Shown piece after piece: positions 62,653-64,000 of a DNA stretch of 64,000 nucleotides. The stretch comes from KBS50 sp042666615 (GTDB taxonomy: Bacteria > Actinomycetota > Actinomycetes > Mycobacteriales > Micromonosporaceae). The number at the start of each line of letters is the position of its first letter. Within the stretch, counting starts at the first letter, position 1. Below the pieces are notes generated by a model that saw nothing but the letters and a program-made list of their open reading frames with translations, ran no database searches and had not been told where the DNA came from. The stretch spans positions 100,449 through 164,448 of the forward strand of contig NZ_JBHTDD010000018.1 in assembly GCF_042666615.1 (NCBI RefSeq). The letters run 5' to 3'. The position numbers and the translations under genes are program-made.

Positions 62653-63140
62653 ACCGGGTCTCCCTCCTGCTGATTTCCTGCCGGTGCGGTCGGATGGCGC
62701 AGCCGGTCCCGGACCGAGGACGGCACGACGCCGCCGTCCGGATGCCGGGTCAGCCGTCCCCGGCGCACCAGGTCGTGCACGCCCTGCCGGGTGATGCCGA
62801 GCATCGCCCCCGCGGTGGCGTACGAGATCGAGGTCGCTGTCGGGTGGCCAACCCGGTGTGCCACCGCCCGTCCCAGCGGGCTGCGCCACCAGTCCACCGG
62901 CGGGTCGAAGGGGCCGTCGCCGGGATAGAGCGTGGCGACCATCCGCATGACGGTGCCGACGGCGGCGGAGTCGTCACCGTCCACGATGAGCGTCGCCCAG
63001 GTCGCCGCCCTGGCCCGCACGATGGACCGCAGCGCGTCGACCGTCTGGTCGCCGTCGAGCAGGATCTCCAGCGGGTCGAGCAGCCTGATGTCGATCACCC
63101 GGAGTAGCTGTTCGCGCACCTCGTCCCGGCTGGGCGGCAT
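62649..63140 (-). CDS. Small HTH DNA-binding protein (putative regulator)
   Basis: 163 aa. C-terminal half has a helix-turn-helix pattern (ISYATAGAMLGITRQGVHDLVRRGRL) as in excisionase/MerR-like proteins, preceded by a helical region rich in charged residues (DEVREQLLRVIDIRLLDPLEILLDGDQ). ATG 63140 with GAAGGGGG 5 bases upstream. Shares a 123-base divergent region with the hydrolase gene; alternating GTCAA/TTGAC half-sites lie there, likely its own operator. Confidence 0.75.
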   Translation of the reverse strand: MPPSRDEVREQLLRVIDIRLLDPLEILLDGDQTVDALRSIVRARAATWATLIVDGDDSAAVGTVMRMVATLYPGDGPFDPPVDWWRSPLGRAVAHRVGHPTATSISYATAGAMLGITRQGVHDLVRRGRLTRHPDGGVVPSSVRDRLRHPTAPAGNQQEGDPV

Positions 63141-63155
63141 GGCGACCCCCTTCGC

Positions 63156-63194
63156 TTGACACCCAATCGTCAAGTACTTGACGCGCAGTGTCAA
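63156..63194. promoter_or_regulatory. Four alternating GTCAA/TTGAC half-sites
   Basis: TTGAC (63156-63160), GTCAA (63169-63173), TTGAC (63178-63182) and GTCAA (63190-63194). The middle pair forms a perfect 14-base palindrome, GTCAAGTACTTGAC (63169-63182). On the minus strand a -35-like TTGACA (63193-63188) precedes the HTH gene by about 50 bases. Probable autoregulatory operator for the HTH protein and control site of the divergent hydrolase. Confidence 0.6.
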
Positions 63195-63263
63195 GTATCG
63201 GTTCCTTCTGCTCCGAGCAGAGCGGCCTACCCGTGCCGGACGCGTTCTCCGCAGGATGGTGCG

Positions 63264-63932
63264 ATGGAGCAGATCGCGAACCTTCTGTGGCTGCACGGCG
63301 GCGGCTGGCACTCCCGGTCCACCGAGGACGGCGCCGCGCTGGCCGAACATGGTCTACGCGTGATCCAGGGCCGCTACCGGCTGACCGGCGAGGCGCACTG
63401 GCCGGCCCAACTGGACGACGTACGCGCCGAAGCCCGCCGGGTCCGGGCGACGGCGCCGGACCTGCCGCTGCTGGTGGCGGGCGACTCGACCGGTGCCATG
63501 CTGGCGCTGCACGCTGGCCTGCGCGGGATCGACCGACCCGGCGATGTCGACGGAGTGCTCGCCTTCTGGCCGCCGGTCGACCCGCTGAGCGCGGATTTTC
63601 TGCGGCTGCGTCGGCACGACAATCCGTGGTCGGGCCTGCTCGGCCACGAACCGGCCGTCGGCGATCCGGCCACCGTGGACGCCACAGTCGCCACCCACGT
63701 GGGCAGCGGCGTGCCGGTGCTGTTGGCACACGGCAATACCGACGTCGCGGTGCCGTGCAGCCAGACCTTCGAACTGGCCGGGGCGCTGCACGCAGCCGGG
63801 CATCCCGTGCACACCCTGGTCACCCACGGCGGCCACGCGCTCGACCTGTCCCGCCCGGACCTGGCGGCGGCGACCCGTGCCTTCCTGACCGCCCACCTCC
63901 CCCTACCCCACCCCCCCTCCCCGTCGATCTAG
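63264..63932 (+). CDS. Alpha/beta hydrolase (acetylesterase/BD-FAE-like)
   Basis: 222 aa. Oxyanion motif LLWLHGGGWHS (~8-18), serine in VAGDSTGAMLAL (~72-83), aspartate LLAHGNTDVAVPCSQ and histidine in VTHGGHALDLS. Short, cytosolic, HSL-like esterase. The last codons and the stop TAG (63930-63932) are within hairpin copy 3. ATG 63264 with AGGATG upstream. Divergent from the HTH gene, with operator-like sites between. Confidence 0.88.
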   Translation: MEQIANLLWLHGGGWHSRSTEDGAALAEHGLRVIQGRYRLTGEAHWPAQLDDVRAEARRVRATAPDLPLLVAGDSTGAMLALHAGLRGIDRPGDVDGVLAFWPPVDPLSADFLRLRRHDNPWSGLLGHEPAVGDPATVDATVATHVGSGVPVLLAHGNTDVAVPCSQTFELAGALHAAGHPVHTLVTHGGHALDLSRPDLAAATRAFLTAHLPLPHPPSPSI

Positions 63933-63989
63933 GGCAGATGGTCGTGATTGGAGATCGAACGACGACCATCTTCCCTAGATCGACGGGGA
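63918..63989. repeat. Dispersed hairpin element, copy 3
   Basis: A 27-bp stem (63918-63944 with 63963-63989) with one mismatch, and an 18-base loop that begins with the conserved TGATTGGAGATC. Left end C-run, right end G-runs (four or more runs of three). The left arm carries the last codons and stop TAG of the + strand hydrolase. Confidence 0.9.
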
Positions 63990-64000
63990 TGGGGGGTGGG

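Overview
The window is about 72% GC, GTG starts are common, genes are packed closely, and most ORF-sized runs are antisense shadows of real genes. Gene content points to a Micromonosporaceae actinobacterium (Micromonospora or Salinispora type): class F sortase, CGNR zinc-finger protein, EttA, group II truncated haemoglobin, actinobacterial SSB, aerobic B12 genes, trehalose genes and many secreted hydrolases. It reads as chromosomal DNA. I see no phage, IS element, CRISPR array or rRNA, and one tRNA (tRNA-Arg, TCT).

Layout. (1) 1-9.3 kb: a minus-strand operon for tryptophan breakdown by the kynurenine / 3-hydroxyanthranilate / meta-cleavage route: tryptophan 2,3-dioxygenase, kynureninase, kynurenine 3-monooxygenase, semialdehyde dehydrogenase, oxalocrotonate-type decarboxylase, acetaldehyde dehydrogenase, 4-hydroxy-2-oxovalerate aldolase and a hydratase cut by the window edge. 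Six consecutive junctions are 4-base overlaps. A divergent Lrp/AsnC regulator sits beside it. (2) 9.4-19.4 kb: secreted protein with class F sortase, HNH nuclease, MscS channel, MFS exporter, truncated haemoglobin, YbjN-like protein, thioesterase, EttA and a VapBC-like pair. (3) 19.5-25.7 kb: otsA and an OtsB-GH15 fusion, a reductase plus dehalogenase-like hydrolase and a divergent CGNR protein. (4) 25.7-42.8 kb: cobalamin genes in three blocks (cysG/cobA-cobT-cobC; cobB; cobQ-cobD) interrupted by a class A PBP, SURF1, ATP-dependent DNA ligase, M20 dipeptidase, M48 protease and a uridine-kinase-like protein. (5) 43-50 kb: SSB with DnaA-box-like sites upstream, hydrolases, a secreted S15 peptidase, a secreted HAF-like protein and a membrane acyltransferase. 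(6) 50-60 kb: tRNA-Arg, two methyltransferases, a 2H-phosphoesterase-like protein, a GAF-LuxR regulator, a globin-like protein without a proximal histidine, a CBS-CBS-BON protein, an antibiotic-resistance type ABC-F with a regulatory-looking leader, and a two-module sensor kinase with its response regulator. (7) 60-64 kb: unknown protein, PlsC acyltransferase, two alpha/beta hydrolases and a small HTH protein next to a cluster of alternating half-sites.

The most unusual signal is a dispersed hairpin element present three times (23.6, 61.7 and 63.9 kb). It has a 23-30 bp stem, a conserved asymmetric loop, flanking C- and G-tracts, and at least one compensated base pair. Each copy lies 0-25 bases from the 3' end of a gene, and two copies supply the stop codon of the adjacent gene in the same frame. 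Other points of note are the OtsB-GH15 fusion, the globin without a proximal histidine, the leader ORF and perfect palindrome ahead of the ABC-F gene, and the sortase-linked protein that lacks an LPXTG motif.
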